Assembly: GCF_016894385.1 (NCBI RefSeq)
Contig: NZ_CP069812.1
Span: forward strand, 1,364,001-1,428,000
DNA: 64,000 bases
Reading direction: 5' to 3'
Source: Cupriavidus oxalaticus
GTDB taxonomy: Bacteria > Pseudomonadota > Gammaproteobacteria > Burkholderiales > Burkholderiaceae
Shown: in pieces, positions 25,147 through 34,876 of the stretch
How positions within the stretch are numbered: the first letter of the stretch is position 1
Layout: the number at the start of each line of letters is the position of its first letter
Translations under genes and position numbers: made by a program
Notes under the pieces: generated by a model
The model's database searches: none
What the model saw: only the letters and a program-made list of their open reading frames with translations
What the model was told of the DNA's origin: nothing

Positions 25147-27354
25147 ATGCCGCCGGCACACCGACCGGCGGCTTACACAAAGTATTCCCCCACCTTGTCC
25201 GACCTTTCCGATTCCCCCGAGCAAGACGACGCCGCCAGCGCGGACGACGCAACGGACCTGCATGACGTTGCCGCCAGCGCCATGGACGCAGCAGCCAGCC
25301 GCAGCGCCGAGCTTGGCGCCATCTTTGCCGATACCGGCACGCTGGCGCAGGCCATCCCGGGCTACCGGCCGCGCGCCTCGCAGCACAAGATGGCCGATGC
25401 CGTCGCCGAGGCGATCGCGTCCAACGACACCGTGATCGTCGAGGCCGGCACCGGCACCGGCAAGACCTACGCCTACCTGGTGCCGGCCATGCTGTGGGGC
25501 GGCAAGGTCATCCTGTCCACCGGCACCAAGAACCTGCAGGACCAGCTGTTCCTGCGCGATATCCCGACGGTGCGCCATGCGCTGAACGTGCCGGTCTCGG
25601 TGGCGCTGCTCAAGGGCCGCGCCAACTACGTCTGCCACTATCACCTGGAACGTGCGCAGGCGGCCGGGCGGCTGGCATCGCGCCAGGACGCCGCGTGGCT
25701 GCGCGACATCGGCCGCTTCCTCAAGGAAACCAAGACCGGCGACAAGGCCGAGCTGGCCGCCGTGCCCGAGAACGCACCGGTGTGGCAGATGGTGACGTCG
25801 ACGCGCGACAACTGCCTGGGCTCGGAGTGCCCGTACTACAAGGACTGCTTCGTGATGCGCGCGCGCAAGGAAGCGCAGCAGGCCGACGTGGTGGTGGTCA
25901 ACCATCACCTGTTCTTCGCCGATGTGGTGCTGCGCGATACCGGCATGGCCGAGCTGCTGCCCGCCGCCAACACCGTGATCTTCGACGAGGCGCACCAGCT
26001 GCCCGAGACCGCGACGCTGTTCTTCGGCGAGACGCTGTCGACCAGCCAGTTGCTCGAGCTGGCCCGCGACACGGTGGCCGAAGGCCTGTCGCACGCGCGC
26101 GACGCGGTCGACTGGGTCGCGCTGGGCGCGCCGCTGGAGCGTGCCGCGCGCGACCTGCGGCTGGCGTTCGGCAAGGACAACGCGCGGCTGGCGCTGGGCC
26201 AGATCGAGGCCGACCGCCGCATTGCCGGGCCCTTCAACGAAACCCTCGATGCGCTGGATGAGGCGCTGTCCGCCTTCATCGAGATGCTGGAAAGCCAGGC
26301 GGAGCGCGCCGAATCGCTGCAGCAGTGCCATCGGCGCGCGCTGGAGCTGGCCGAGCGGCTGGCGGCATGGCGCAGCGATGTCGGTGCCGCGCCCGCCGCA
26401 CCGGCAGGCGAGGGCAGTGAAGGCGGCGACGCAGCCCAGGCGCCTGCGCCCGCAGAAACCGTACGCTGGGTCGAAGTGTTCTCGCACACCGTGCAACTGC
26501 ATCGCACTCCGCTGTCGATCGCGCCGATCTTCTCGCGCCAGCGCGGCGGCCAGCCGCGTGCGTGGGTCTTTACCTCGGCCACGCTGTCGGTCAAGGGCAA
26601 CTTTACGCACTATGCGGCCCAGCTTGGGCTCGACAAGGACCGGTCGCTGACGCTGCCGAGCCCGTTCGACTATGCGAAGCAGGGGCTGCTGTATGTGCCG
26701 CGCGACATGCCCGCGCCGCAGTCGCCGCAGTTCACCGATGCCGTGGTGCAGGCCGCGCTGCCGCTGATCGAAGCGGCCGGCGGGCGCACCTTCCTGCTGT
26801 GCACCACGCTGCGCGCGGTGCAGCGCGCCTCCGACCTGCTCTACGATGCCTTCGCCGAGCGCGGGCTGAACCTGCCGCTGCTGGTGCAGGGCCAGGCCAG
26901 CCGCACCGAGCTGCTCGACCGCTTCCGCGAACTGGGCAATGCCGTGCTGGTCGGCAGCCAGAGCTTCTGGGAAGGGGTGGACGTGCGTGGCGAGGCGCTG
27001 TCGCTGGTGATCATCGACAAGCTGCCGTTCGCGCCGCCGGACGACCCGGTGCTGGCCGCGCGTATGGAGGTGCTGCAGAAGAAGGGGCTGAGCCCGTTTG
27101 CCGCGCACCAGCTGCCGCACGCGGTGATCACGCTGAAGCAGGGCGCGGGGCGGTTGATCCGCTCGGAGTCCGACCGCGGCGTGCTGGCCATCTTCGACAC
27201 CCGGCTGGTGGAAAAGCCCTATGGCCGCCAGATCTGGCAGAGCCTGCCGCCGTTCACCCGTACGCGCGAGGCCGCCACGGTGGTGCGCTTCCTGGAATCG
27301 CTGCGCGGCGAGGGCAAGGCAGCACCTGCCGGGAAGGCGGGCGCGGAAGACTGA
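25147..27354 (+). CDS. DinG-family ATP-dependent helicase (YoaA-like)
   Basis: This is an XPD-like superfamily 2 helicase, 735 residues from the first ATG. Walker A is EAGTGTGKTYAYLVPAM near residue 100 and the DEAH box is IFDEAHQLPE. Four cysteines, C163, C223, C228 and C234 (CLGSECPYYKDC), have the spacing of the iron-sulfur cluster domain. Motif VI appears as QGAGRLIRSESDRG. Such enzymes unwind damaged or displaced DNA in repair. The start is doubtful: a hairpin at 25149-25172 lies inside the first codons and no Shine-Dalgarno is visible, so a TTG at 25195 or an ATG at 25282 is possible. The protein follows the YdcH gene by 21 bp. Confidence 0.9.
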   Translation: MPPAHRPAAYTKYSPTLSDLSDSPEQDDAASADDATDLHDVAASAMDAAASRSAELGAIFADTGTLAQAIPGYRPRASQHKMADAVAEAIASNDTVIVEAGTGTGKTYAYLVPAMLWGGKVILSTGTKNLQDQLFLRDIPTVRHALNVPVSVALLKGRANYVCHYHLERAQAAGRLASRQDAAWLRDIGRFLKETKTGDKAELAAVPENAPVWQMVTSTRDNCLGSECPYYKDCFVMRARKEAQQADVVVVNHHLFFADVVLRDTGMAELLPAANTVIFDEAHQLPETATLFFGETLSTSQLLELARDTVAEGLSHARDAVDWVALGAPLERAARDLRLAFGKDNARLALGQIEADRRIAGPFNETLDALDEALSAFIEMLESQAERAESLQQCHRRALELAERLAAWRSDVGAAPAAPAGEGSEGGDAAQAPAPAETVRWVEVFSHTVQLHRTPLSIAPIFSRQRGGQPRAWVFTSATLSVKGNFTHYAAQLGLDKDRSLTLPSPFDYAKQGLLYVPRDMPAPQSPQFTDAVVQAALPLIEAAGGRTFLLCTTLRAVQRASDLLYDAFAERGLNLPLLVQGQASRTELLDRFRELGNAVLVGSQSFWEGVDVRGEALSLVIIDKLPFAPPDDPVLAARMEVLQKKGLSPFAAHQLPHAVITLKQGAGRLIRSESDRGVLAIFDTRLVEKPYGRQIWQSLPPFTRTREAATVVRFLESLRGEGKAAPAGKAGAED
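25149..25172 (+). terminator. Hairpin after the YdcH-type gene
   Basis: A perfect 8-bp stem GCCGCCGG / CCGGCGGC with an 8-nt loop lies 24 bp after the YdcH stop codon. There is no T-run, so it is a weak terminator candidate at best. It overlaps the first codons of the longest helicase reading frame. Confidence 0.35.
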
Positions 27355-27372
27355 AGGCCGCCGCAGGAAAAC

Positions 27373-27408
27373 AAAAACGGGACGGTCATGCGACACGTCC
27401 CGTTTTTT
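27373..27408. terminator. Bidirectional terminator between helicase and bamD
   Basis: The 12-bp arms AAAAACGGGACG / CGTCCCGTTTTT flank an 11-nt loop, with T-runs on both strands. It lies in the 81-bp gap between two convergent genes and can stop transcription from either side. Confidence 0.9.
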
Positions 27409-27435
27409 ATCGCCACCGCTGCGCGTTGGCGAGAT

Positions 27436-28272
27436 TCAGAACACTTCCCACCAGGACTTGTCCTTGCGGCGTTCGCCGTACTTGATGAAGTCGCTTTCCG
27501 GGAAGTTCTTTTCCATCACGCGGGCGGTATCGTCGCGCAGGTCCTTCATGCCCATCGCATCGTACGAACGGATCATGATGTACAGCGCTTCCTCGTTGGC
27601 CGGCGCGCCGTCATAGTCCTTCAGCGCCTGCTGCGCGCGGTTCACCGCGGCCAGGTAGGCGCCGCGCTTGTAGTAGTAGCGCGCGGCATGCACCTCGTGC
27701 TGGGCCAGCGAGTTGACGATGTACTGCATGCGCAGCGCGGCGTCGGGGGTGTACTTGCTGTCCGGGTACTTGGTGACCAGCGTGTTGAACGCGTCGTAGG
27801 CGGCGCGTGCGGCCTTGGGGTCGCGCTCGCTCAGGTCCTGGCCGGAGAAGCGGCCCAGCCAGCCCAGGTTGTCGTTGAAGTTGATCAGCCCCTTGAGGTA
27901 GTAGGCGTAATCGATGTTGGGGTGGTTCGGGTGCAGCTGGATAAAGCGGTCGACCGCGGCCAGCGCGGCGGCCGTCTCGCCGTCCTTGTAGTTGGCGTAG
28001 GCGGTGTCGATCTGCGCCTGCTGCGCATAGCGGCCGAAGGGGTAGCGGCCTTCGAGCTTTTCGTACAGCTTGACGGCGCGGGTGTAGTCGCCGCCATCCA
28101 GTGCATCCTTGGCTTCCGAATATAATTTGTTGGCCGACCAGCCGGCGGTCTCGTCGGGCTGGTCCGCCAGCAGGCCGCATGCCGACAGCATGACGCAGCC
28201 GCCTGCGAGCAGAACCGCTCCAATTGTCGCGCGCCACGGCGCGCGTTTCATGCTCTGCAATTGCATGGGCAA
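27436..28272 (-). CDS. bamD: Outer-membrane assembly lipoprotein BamD
   Basis: BamD is an essential lipoprotein of the Bam complex, which folds beta-barrels into the outer membrane. The 278-residue product has a lipoprotein signal with lipobox LSAC near residues 29-32, then TPR-like repeats ([60 protein letters not shown]). These are typical of BamD. The start could be any of three nearby Met codons (28272, 28266, 28251). Its start lies only 11 bp from the divergent rluD start, so its promoter must sit within rluD; a TATAAT on its strand is at 28306-28311. Confidence 0.95.
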   Translation of the reverse strand: MPMQLQSMKRAPWRATIGAVLLAGGCVMLSACGLLADQPDETAGWSANKLYSEAKDALDGGDYTRAVKLYEKLEGRYPFGRYAQQAQIDTAYANYKDGETAAALAAVDRFIQLHPNHPNIDYAYYLKGLINFNDNLGWLGRFSGQDLSERDPKAARAAYDAFNTLVTKYPDSKYTPDAALRMQYIVNSLAQHEVHAARYYYKRGAYLAAVNRAQQALKDYDGAPANEEALYIMIRSYDAMGMKDLRDDTARVMEKNFPESDFIKYGERRKDKSWWEVF

Positions 28273-28283
28273 TCGTATCCCGG

Positions 28284-29534
28284 ATGAAAAAAAATAGCGT
28301 CAAGCATTATAGCCCAAGCCCCCAACCCCAAGCCCGACCGGGCGCAGGTGTGGGAGGACTGCCACCCGAACAGGTACGCGCCGCCGCGGCCGTGGCCGAT
28401 TCCGAGGAATTCGAAGACCTGGCCGATGGCTCGCCGGCCAATGCCGTGCCAGGGGCCGAGGCGGGGGTGACGCTGTCGCTCGAGGTGGACAGTGCCGCGC
28501 ACGGCGAACGCCTCGACAAATTGCTGGCGCGTCACTTCAGTGAATTCTCGCGCAGCCGCCTGCAGCAGTGGATCGAAAGCGGCGCGGTGCGCGTCGACGG
28601 CCAGGTGCGCCGCCCGCGCGATGCGGTGCAGATGGGCAACCGTATCGAGGTGCGGCCGCAGGCCGCGCCGGAATCTTCCGCGTTTGCGCCGGAGGACGTG
28701 CCGCTGGACGTAGTCTATGAAGACGACACGCTGCTGGTCATCAACAAGCCCGCCGGGCTGGTGGTGCATCCGGCAGCCGGCAACTGGAGCGGCACCGTGC
28801 TCAACGGGCTGCTGCATCGCGACCCGGCCGCCTCCGCGCTGCCGCGCGCGGGCATCGTGCACCGGCTCGACAAGGAAACCTCCGGCCTGATGGTGGTCGC
28901 ACGCACGCTGACCGCGCAGACCGATCTGGTGCGCCAGTTGCAGGCGCGCACGGTCAAGCGCACCTACATTGCGCTGGTGTGGGGCCGCACCTACGACGAG
29001 GGCACCATCGATGCGCCGATCGGCCGCGACGCGCGCGAACGCACGCGCATGGCGGTCGTGCACACGGCCAGCGGCAAGCCCTCGCGCACGCATTTCCGCA
29101 CGCTGGCCACGGTGCCGCTGGGGCGCAGCTTTGTCTCGATGGTGATGTGCAAGCTCGAGACCGGACGCACGCACCAGATCCGCGTGCACTTCGAATCGAT
29201 CGGCCATCCGCTGGTGGGCGATCCGGTCTACTTCCGCGCGACACAGCGCGGCCAGCGTCCGGCGATCCGCGTGCCGCTGCCGGTGCCGTTCGAGCGCCAG
29301 GCGCTGCATGCGTACAAGCTCGGGCTGGTGCATCCGGCCACCGGCCGCCACATGTCGTGGACCGCGCAGCCGCCGGCGGACCTGCAGGCGCTGGTCGATG
29401 CGCTCGACTTCGAAAGCGCGCAGGATGACGATGAAGAGGAAGCCTGGGGCGAAGTGTGGGAGGGCGGTGAAGCCCACTGGGAATATGCCGGCGAGGGCGA
29501 CGAAGATGAAGACGACGATGAGCGCGACGCCTGA
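28284..29534 (+). CDS. rluD: 23S rRNA pseudouridine synthase RluD
   Basis: RluD makes pseudouridines in helix 69 of 23S rRNA. The 416-residue protein starts at the ATG at 28284 (MKKNSVKHY); a longer frame overlaps bamD and is unlikely. After a ~60-residue disordered N-terminus come an S4 RNA-binding domain ([20 protein letters not shown]) and the catalytic core with D196 in [12 protein letters not shown], then GRTHQIRVH. The C-terminal ~36 residues are extremely acidic (QDDDEEEAW and [11 protein letters not shown]). The gene is divergent from bamD and overlaps the next gene. RluD and the laccase-domain gene are commonly adjacent in proteobacteria. Confidence 0.95.
   Translation: MKKNSVKHYSPSPQPQARPGAGVGGLPPEQVRAAAAVADSEEFEDLADGSPANAVPGAEAGVTLSLEVDSAAHGERLDKLLARHFSEFSRSRLQQWIESGAVRVDGQVRRPRDAVQMGNRIEVRPQAAPESSAFAPEDVPLDVVYEDDTLLVINKPAGLVVHPAAGNWSGTVLNGLLHRDPAASALPRAGIVHRLDKETSGLMVVARTLTAQTDLVRQLQARTVKRTYIALVWGRTYDEGTIDAPIGRDARERTRMAVVHTASGKPSRTHFRTLATVPLGRSFVSMVMCKLETGRTHQIRVHFESIGHPLVGDPVYFRATQRGQRPAIRVPLPVPFERQALHAYKLGLVHPATGRHMSWTAQPPADLQALVDALDFESAQDDDEEEAWGEVWEGGEAHWEYAGEGDEDEDDDERDA
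28306..28311 (-). promoter_or_regulatory. Likely -10 element for bamD
   Basis: A perfect TATAAT on the minus strand, followed by a G at the expected distance, lies 34 bp upstream of the first bamD ATG and inside the first codons of rluD. No good -35 hexamer is visible in the GC-rich sequence before it. Confidence 0.45.
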
Positions 29535-30321
29535 TTCGCACTGGCTGGTGCCCGACTGGCCCGCGCCGGCGCGCGTGCGCGCGCTCTCGACCACGCGCCA
29601 CGGCGGCGTCAGCCAGGGGCCGTATGGGCTTGCCGGCGGCGTGCCGGGCGGCCTTAACCTGGGCACGCATGTGGGCGACGACCCGGCGGACGTCGCGCGC
29701 AATCGCCAGCGCCTGGCCGCGCACCTGCCGTCGATGCCGCGCTGGCTCGACCAGGTGCATGGCTGCGCCGTGGTCACGGCCGACCACGTGGGCGGTGCAA
29801 ATGATCGCACCCCGCAGGCCGATGCCAGCGTTGCGATCGCGCCTGGCCATGTCTGCGCCGTGATGACGGCGGACTGCCTGCCGGTCCTGCTGTGCGATGC
29901 GCAAGGCACGGTGGTGGGCGCCGCGCATGCCGGCTGGCGTGGCTTGTGCAACGGCGTCATCGAAGCCACGCTGGCGCGCATGCATGCCGCAGCCGGCGGT
30001 GATGGCCAGCGCTGGCTGGCATGGCTGGGGCCGGCCATCGGGCCGGATGCGTTCGAGGTCGGCGCCGAGGTCCGCGACGCCTTCCTGGCGCAGGCGCATG
30101 CCGGCGAGCAGGCCGCTGTTGCAGCGGCTTTCCGTGCCGGTGCCCCGGGCAAGTACCTGGCCGACATCTATGCGCTCGCGCGCACGCGGCTGGCACGCGC
30201 CGGCTGCACTGACGTGTATGGCGGTGACGCCTGCACCGTCACCGATGCGGCGCGCTTCTACTCGTATCGCCGCGATGGCGTGACCGGCCGCATGGCCAGC
30301 CTGGCCTGGCTGGCCGACTGA
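29506..30321 (+). CDS. pgeF: Laccase-domain protein (YfiH/PgeF family)
   Basis: This 271-residue member of the multicopper polyphenol oxidoreductase/YfiH family has been linked to purine nucleoside phosphorylase activity and to editing of peptidoglycan precursors. The zinc-site motifs are present: [19 protein letters not shown] and [14 protein letters not shown] choose the ATG at 29506 because GAGGG lies 8 bp upstream; the ATG at 29518 ([10 protein letters not shown]) is the alternative. It overlaps the end of rluD by 29 bp in another frame, so it is translationally coupled. Confidence 0.9.
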   Translation: MKTTMSATPDSHWLVPDWPAPARVRALSTTRHGGVSQGPYGLAGGVPGGLNLGTHVGDDPADVARNRQRLAAHLPSMPRWLDQVHGCAVVTADHVGGANDRTPQADASVAIAPGHVCAVMTADCLPVLLCDAQGTVVGAAHAGWRGLCNGVIEATLARMHAAAGGDGQRWLAWLGPAIGPDAFEVGAEVRDAFLAQAHAGEQAAVAAAFRAGAPGKYLADIYALARTRLARAGCTDVYGGDACTVTDAARFYSYRRDGVTGRMASLAWLAD

Positions 30322-30325
30322 CGCG

Positions 30326-30562
30326 TCAGTCTTTCCCCTCCGGCGGCGTTTCCGCCACCGGCGGCGCATTGGCGCCGGCCTGCGCGGCGCGCTCGGCTTG
30401 CGCCTTGCGCCGCCGCCGTGCGGGCGTCCCCATGATGTAAAGCACCAGCGCCACCGGCGCCAGGCCATAGAACACGAACGTGGCGACGCCCGCCACCACC
30501 GTGTGCTCGGTGATCGCCATCATCAGCGCGACATAGAGCCAGCCAATGGCCACGATGTACAT
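30326..30562 (-). CDS. Small two-span membrane protein of unknown function
   Basis: This is a 78-residue protein beginning MYIVAIGWLYVALMMAITEH, with two hydrophobic helices (about residues 3-19 and 23-43) followed by a basic stretch ARRRRKAQAERAAQ and a Pro/Ala/Glu tail that should be cytoplasmic. The start at 30562 has AAGGA at 9-bp spacing; a longer frame back to 30748 would run into the phaC promoter. It is convergent with the laccase-domain gene and divergent from phaC1. I do not know a function for it. Confidence 0.7.
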   Translation of the reverse strand: MYIVAIGWLYVALMMAITEHTVVAGVATFVFYGLAPVALVLYIMGTPARRRRKAQAERAAQAGANAPPVAETPPEGKD

Positions 30563-30998
30563 AAAATTTTCATCCTTCTCGTCTATCCTGCGGAGCCTCG
30601 GCGGAGGCAGGTGCGGCATACCGTCCGGTAGGTCGGGAAGCGCGCCTCGCCGGGACGGATTTCCGCATTGACAGCGCGTGCGTTGCAAGGCAACAATGGC
30701 CTCAAATGTCTCGGGATCGCTGACGATTCCAAGGATTTTTGCCGGCAAGCATACCGCATGGCGTTGCCAGCCAGAGCGCCGCGGTAGCCGGTAAAAAGGG
30801 AGTTGCTATCGGGATGGGCGGAATCCGCCGCGCAAGCGCGGCGACAGGGTTCCGGCGAAATGATCTGGCTAGCCTGCCCCTATTCGGGTGAGGCGCGCGC
30901 CGGGTCCATCCGGATAGCATCTCCCTATGCAAGAGTGCCGGCCAGGGCAATGCCCAGGAGCCGGTTCGTATAGTGACGGCAGAGAGACAATTCACATC
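30563..30998 (+). promoter_or_regulatory. phaC1 upstream region with sigma-70 promoter
   Basis: TTGACA (30668-30673) and AACAAT (30692-30697) are separated by 18 bp, which are the -35 and -10 hexamers described for the C. necator phaC promoter. The transcript would have a leader of nearly 300 nt; the part just before phaC1 (30930-30998) also closely resembles the H16 sequence I recall. A purine-rich AGAGAGACA (30981-30989) is the ribosome binding site. No other gene is supported in this 436-bp stretch. Confidence 0.85.
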
Positions 30999-32768
30999 AT
31001 GGCGACCGGCAAAGGTGCGGCAGCTTCCACTCAGGAAGGCAAGTCCCAACCGTTCAAGTTCACGCCGGGGCCATTCGATCCAGCCACATGGCTGGAATGG
31101 TCCCGCCAGTGGCAGGGCACAGAAGGTAACGGCCATCCGGCCGGTGCAGGCATTCCGGGCCTGGACGCGCTGGCAGGCGTGAAGATCGCGCCGGCGCAGC
31201 TGGGCGATATCCAGAAGCGCTACATGCACGACTTCGTGGCCTTGTGGCAGGCCATGGCCGAGGGCAACCCCGACGCCGCAGGGCCGCTGCACGACCGGCG
31301 CTTCGCCGGCGAGGCGTGGCGCAACAACATCCCTTACCGCTTTGCCGCCGCGTTCTACCTGCTCAACGCACGCGCCATGACCGAGCTGGCCGATGCGGTA
31401 GAGGCAGACGCCAAGACGCGCCAGCGCATCCGCTTTGCGATCTCGCAATGGGTCGATGCGATGTCGCCGGCCAATTTCCTGGTCACCAACCCCGAAGCGC
31501 AGCGGCTGCTGATCGAATCGGGTGGCGAATCGCTGCGCGCCGGCGTGCGCAACATGCTCGAAGACCTGACGCGCGGCAAGATTTCGCAGACCGACGAGAC
31601 CGCGTTCGAGGTCGGCCGCAACGTCGCGGTGACCGAGGGTGCGGTGGTCTATGAAAACGAATACTTCCAGCTGCTGCAATACAAGCCGCTGACCGCCAAG
31701 GTCCACGCGCGGCCGCTGCTGCTGGTGCCGCCGTGCATCAACAAGTACTACATCCTCGACCTGCAGCCGGAAAGCTCGCTGGTGCGGCATGCGGTGGAGC
31801 AGGGCCATACGGTGTTCCTGGTGTCGTGGCGCAACCCCGATGCCAGCCTCGCAGCCGCGACCTGGGACGATTACATCGAGCACGGCGCGATCCGTGCCAT
31901 CGAGGTCGCGCGCGACATCGGCGGCCAGGACCAGATCAACGTGCTGGGCTTCTGCGTGGGCGGCACCATCGTCTCGACCGCGCTGGCGGTGCTGGCCGGG
32001 CGCGGCGAGCATCCGGCCTCGAGCCTGACGCTGCTGACCACGCTGCTCGATTTCTCCGATACCGGCATCCTCGACGTGTTCGTCGACGAAGCCCATGTGC
32101 AGCTGCGCGAAGCCACGCTGGGTGGCGCCGCGGGCGCGCCGTGCTCGCTGCTGCGCGGGATCGAGCTGGCCAATACGTTCTCGTTCCTGCGCCCGAACGA
32201 CCTGGTGTGGAACTACGTGGTCGACAACTACCTGAAGGGCAACACGCCGGTGCCGTTCGACCTGCTGTTCTGGAACGGCGACGCCACCAACCTGCCGGGC
32301 CCGTGGTACTGCTGGTACCTGCGCCACACCTACCTGCAGGACGAGCTGAAGGTGCCCAACAAGCTGACCGTGGCCAACGTGCCGGTCGACCTGGGCAGCA
32401 TCGACACGCCGACGTATCTCTACGGCTCGCGCGAGGACCATATCGTGCCGTGGACCGCCGCCTATGCCTCGACCGCGCTGCTGAAAAACAAGCTGCGCTT
32501 TGTGCTGGGCGCGTCCGGGCATATCGCCGGCGTGATCAACCCGCCGGCCAAGAAGAAGCGCAGCCATTGGACCAACGAGTCGTTGCCGGCATCGCCGCAG
32601 CAATGGCTGGCCGGTGCCACCGAGCATCACGGCAGCTGGTGGCCGGACTGGATGGCATGGCTCGCCGGCCACGCCGGGGCCAAGCGCGCCGCGCCCACCG
32701 AGTACGGCAACGCGCGCTATCCCGTGATCGAACCCGCGCCTGGGCGTTACGTCAAAGCCAAGGCATGA
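30999..32768 (+). CDS. phaC1: Class I poly(3-hydroxybutyrate) synthase PhaC1
   Basis: PhaC1 polymerises (R)-3-hydroxybutyryl-CoA into PHB at the granule surface. The 589 residues equal the H16 enzyme in length. The catalytic triad falls at the known positions: C319 in GFCVGG, D480 in GSREDHIVPW and H508 in ASGHIAGVINPP. An N-terminal domain (about residues 1-200) precedes the alpha/beta hydrolase core. It differs from the H16 protein at many conservative positions, mainly near residues 20-60 and 330-420. It is the first gene of phaC1-phaA-phaB1, followed by phaA after 81 bp. It is expressed from the sigma-70 promoter at 30668-30697. Confidence 0.99.
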   Translation: MATGKGAAASTQEGKSQPFKFTPGPFDPATWLEWSRQWQGTEGNGHPAGAGIPGLDALAGVKIAPAQLGDIQKRYMHDFVALWQAMAEGNPDAAGPLHDRRFAGEAWRNNIPYRFAAAFYLLNARAMTELADAVEADAKTRQRIRFAISQWVDAMSPANFLVTNPEAQRLLIESGGESLRAGVRNMLEDLTRGKISQTDETAFEVGRNVAVTEGAVVYENEYFQLLQYKPLTAKVHARPLLLVPPCINKYYILDLQPESSLVRHAVEQGHTVFLVSWRNPDASLAAATWDDYIEHGAIRAIEVARDIGGQDQINVLGFCVGGTIVSTALAVLAGRGEHPASSLTLLTTLLDFSDTGILDVFVDEAHVQLREATLGGAAGAPCSLLRGIELANTFSFLRPNDLVWNYVVDNYLKGNTPVPFDLLFWNGDATNLPGPWYCWYLRHTYLQDELKVPNKLTVANVPVDLGSIDTPTYLYGSREDHIVPWTAAYASTALLKNKLRFVLGASGHIAGVINPPAKKKRSHWTNESLPASPQQWLAGATEHHGSWWPDWMAWLAGHAGAKRAAPTEYGNARYPVIEPAPGRYVKAKA

Positions 32769-32849
32769 CGCTTGCATGATGGCCTGGCCGCCACACTGGC
32801 GGCGCCGGCCGTCGCGCAGGCTTTCCATTTCCATTGAAAGGACTACACC

Positions 32850-34031
32850 ATGACTGACGTTGTCATCGTTTCCGCGGCTCGTACCGCAGTAGGCAAGTTT
32901 GGCGGATCGCTGGCCAAGATCCCGGCCCCGGAACTGGGCGCCGTGGTCATCAAGGCGGCGCTGGAGCGCGCCGGCATCAAGCCGGAACAAGTCAGCGAAG
33001 TCATCATGGGCCAGGTGCTGACCGCCGGCTCGGGCCAGAACCCGGCGCGCCAGGCGTCGATCAAGGCCGGCCTGCCGGCCATGGTGCCGGCCATGACCAT
33101 CAACAAGGTTTGCGGCTCGGGCCTGAAGGCCGTGATGCTGGCGGCCAATGCCATCGCTGCCGGCGACGCCGAGATCGTGGTGGCCGGCGGCCAGGAAAAC
33201 ATGAGTGCCGCGCCGCACGTGCTGCCGGGCTCGCGCGACGGCTTCCGCATGGGCGATACCAAGCTGGTCGACACCATGATCGTCGACGGCCTGTGGGATG
33301 TGTACAACCAGTACCACATGGGCATTACCGCCGAGAACGTCGCCAAGGAATACGGCATCACGCGCGAGGCGCAGGACGAATTTGCGGTCGGCTCGCAGAA
33401 CAAGGCCGAAGCCGCGCAAAAGGCCGGCAAGTTCGACGAAGAAATCGTGCCGGTGCTGATTCCCCAGCGCAAGGGTGACCCGGTTGCGTTCAAGACCGAC
33501 GAGTTTGTCCGCCACGGCGCCACGCTGGACAGCATGGCCGGCCTGAAGCCCGCCTTCGACAAAGCCGGCTCGGTGACCGCGGCAAACGCCTCGGGCCTGA
33601 ACGATGGCGCCGCTGCAGTGGTGGTGATGTCGGCCGCCAAGGCCAAGGAACTGGGCCTGACGCCGCTGGCCACGATCAAGAGCTTCGCCAACGCCGGCGT
33701 CGAACCCAAGGTGATGGGCATGGGCCCGGTGCCGGCTTCCAAGCGCGCGCTGTCGCGTGCCGGCTGGACGCCGCAGGACCTCGACCTGATGGAAATCAAC
33801 GAAGCCTTTGCCGCGCAGGCGCTGGCGGTGCACCAGCAGATGGGCTGGGATACCTCCAAGGTCAACGTCAACGGTGGCGCCATTGCCATCGGTCACCCGA
33901 TCGGTGCATCGGGCTGCCGTATCCTGGTGACGCTGCTGCACGAAATGAAGCGCCGCGACGCCAAGAAGGGCCTGGCCTCGCTGTGCATCGGCGGCGGCAT
34001 GGGCGTGGCGCTGGCGGTGGAGCGCAACTGA
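32850..34031 (+). CDS. phaA: Acetyl-CoA acetyltransferase PhaA
   Basis: This biosynthetic beta-ketothiolase condenses two acetyl-CoA to acetoacetyl-CoA, the first PHB step. It has 393 residues with nucleophile C88 ([11 protein letters not shown]), H349 in GHPIGASG and C379 in LCIGGGMG, all at the positions known for the C. necator enzyme. GAAAGGA precedes the start. It is the middle gene of the pha operon, with 104 bp before phaB1. Confidence 0.99.
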   Translation: MTDVVIVSAARTAVGKFGGSLAKIPAPELGAVVIKAALERAGIKPEQVSEVIMGQVLTAGSGQNPARQASIKAGLPAMVPAMTINKVCGSGLKAVMLAANAIAAGDAEIVVAGGQENMSAAPHVLPGSRDGFRMGDTKLVDTMIVDGLWDVYNQYHMGITAENVAKEYGITREAQDEFAVGSQNKAEAAQKAGKFDEEIVPVLIPQRKGDPVAFKTDEFVRHGATLDSMAGLKPAFDKAGSVTAANASGLNDGAAAVVVMSAAKAKELGLTPLATIKSFANAGVEPKVMGMGPVPASKRALSRAGWTPQDLDLMEINEAFAAQALAVHQQMGWDTSKVNVNGGAIAIGHPIGASGCRILVTLLHEMKRRDAKKGLASLCIGGGMGVALAVERN

Positions 34032-34135
34032 TCGGCAGCCAGGCTGAATTGAAGCGGCAACAAGTCAGCAGTAGGCCGGGCCAGCGGTTCGCGCGGGTCC
34101 GGCAGCGATAACGAAGAGCCAATCAAGGAGTGGAC

Positions 34136-34876
34136 ATGACTCAGCGCATTGCGTATGTGACCGGCGGCATGGGCGGCATCGGGACCGCTATCTGCCAGCG
34201 GCTGGCCAAGGATGGCTTTCGTGTGGTGGCCGGTTGCGGCCCCAACTCGCCGCGCCGTGAAAAGTGGATCGAGCAGCAGAAGGCGCTCGGCTTCGATTTC
34301 GTTGCCTCGGAAGGCAACGTCGCCGACTGGGACTCGACCAAGGCGGCCTTCGACAAGGTCAAGGCCGAGGTTGGCGAGGTCGATGTGCTGATCAACAACG
34401 CCGGCATCACGCGCGACGTGGTGTTCCGCAAGATGACCCGCGCCGACTGGGATGCGGTGATCGACACCAACCTGACCTCGCTGTTCAACGTCACCAAGCA
34501 GGTGATCGACGGCATGGTCGACCGCGGCTGGGGCCGGATCGTCAATATCTCGTCGGTGAACGGCCAGAAAGGCCAGTTCGGCCAGACCAACTACTCCACC
34601 GCCAAGGCTGGCCTGCACGGCTTCACCATGTCGCTGGCCCAGGAAGTGGCGACCAAGGGCGTGACGGTCAACACCGTATCGCCGGGCTATATCGCCACCG
34701 ACATGGTCAAGGCGATTCGCCAGGATGTGCTCGACAAGATCGTCGGCACGATCCCGGTCAAGCGCCTGGGCGAGCCGGAAGAGATCGCTTCGATCTGCGC
34801 CTGGCTGTCTTCCGATGAGTCCGGCTTCTCCACCGGCGCCGACTTCTCGCTGAACGGCGGCCTGCACATGGGCTGA
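34136..34876 (+). CDS. phaB1: Acetoacetyl-CoA reductase PhaB1
   Basis: PhaB1 reduces acetoacetyl-CoA to (R)-3-hydroxybutyryl-CoA using NADPH. The 246-residue short-chain dehydrogenase starts at 34136 (MTQRIAYVTGGMGGIGTAIC), with AAGGAG 6 bp upstream; the ATG two codons earlier overlaps that site and is less likely. The cofactor motif is TGGMGGIG, the NNAG motif is LINNAG, and the catalytic residues are the serine of NISSVNG, Y153 and the lysine of YSTAK. It is nearly identical to the H16 protein and ends the phaCAB operon. Confidence 0.99.
   Translation: MTQRIAYVTGGMGGIGTAICQRLAKDGFRVVAGCGPNSPRREKWIEQQKALGFDFVASEGNVADWDSTKAAFDKVKAEVGEVDVLINNAGITRDVVFRKMTRADWDAVIDTNLTSLFNVTKQVIDGMVDRGWGRIVNISSVNGQKGQFGQTNYSTAKAGLHGFTMSLAQEVATKGVTVNTVSPGYIATDMVKAIRQDVLDKIVGTIPVKRLGEPEEIASICAWLSSDESGFSTGADFSLNGGLHMG

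Noticed and set aside
28121..28126. TATAAT on the plus strand, inside bamD, as a firm rluD promoter
   Set aside because: The -10 match is perfect, but I could not find a -35 at the right distance and it lies within coding sequence; kept only as part of a finding.
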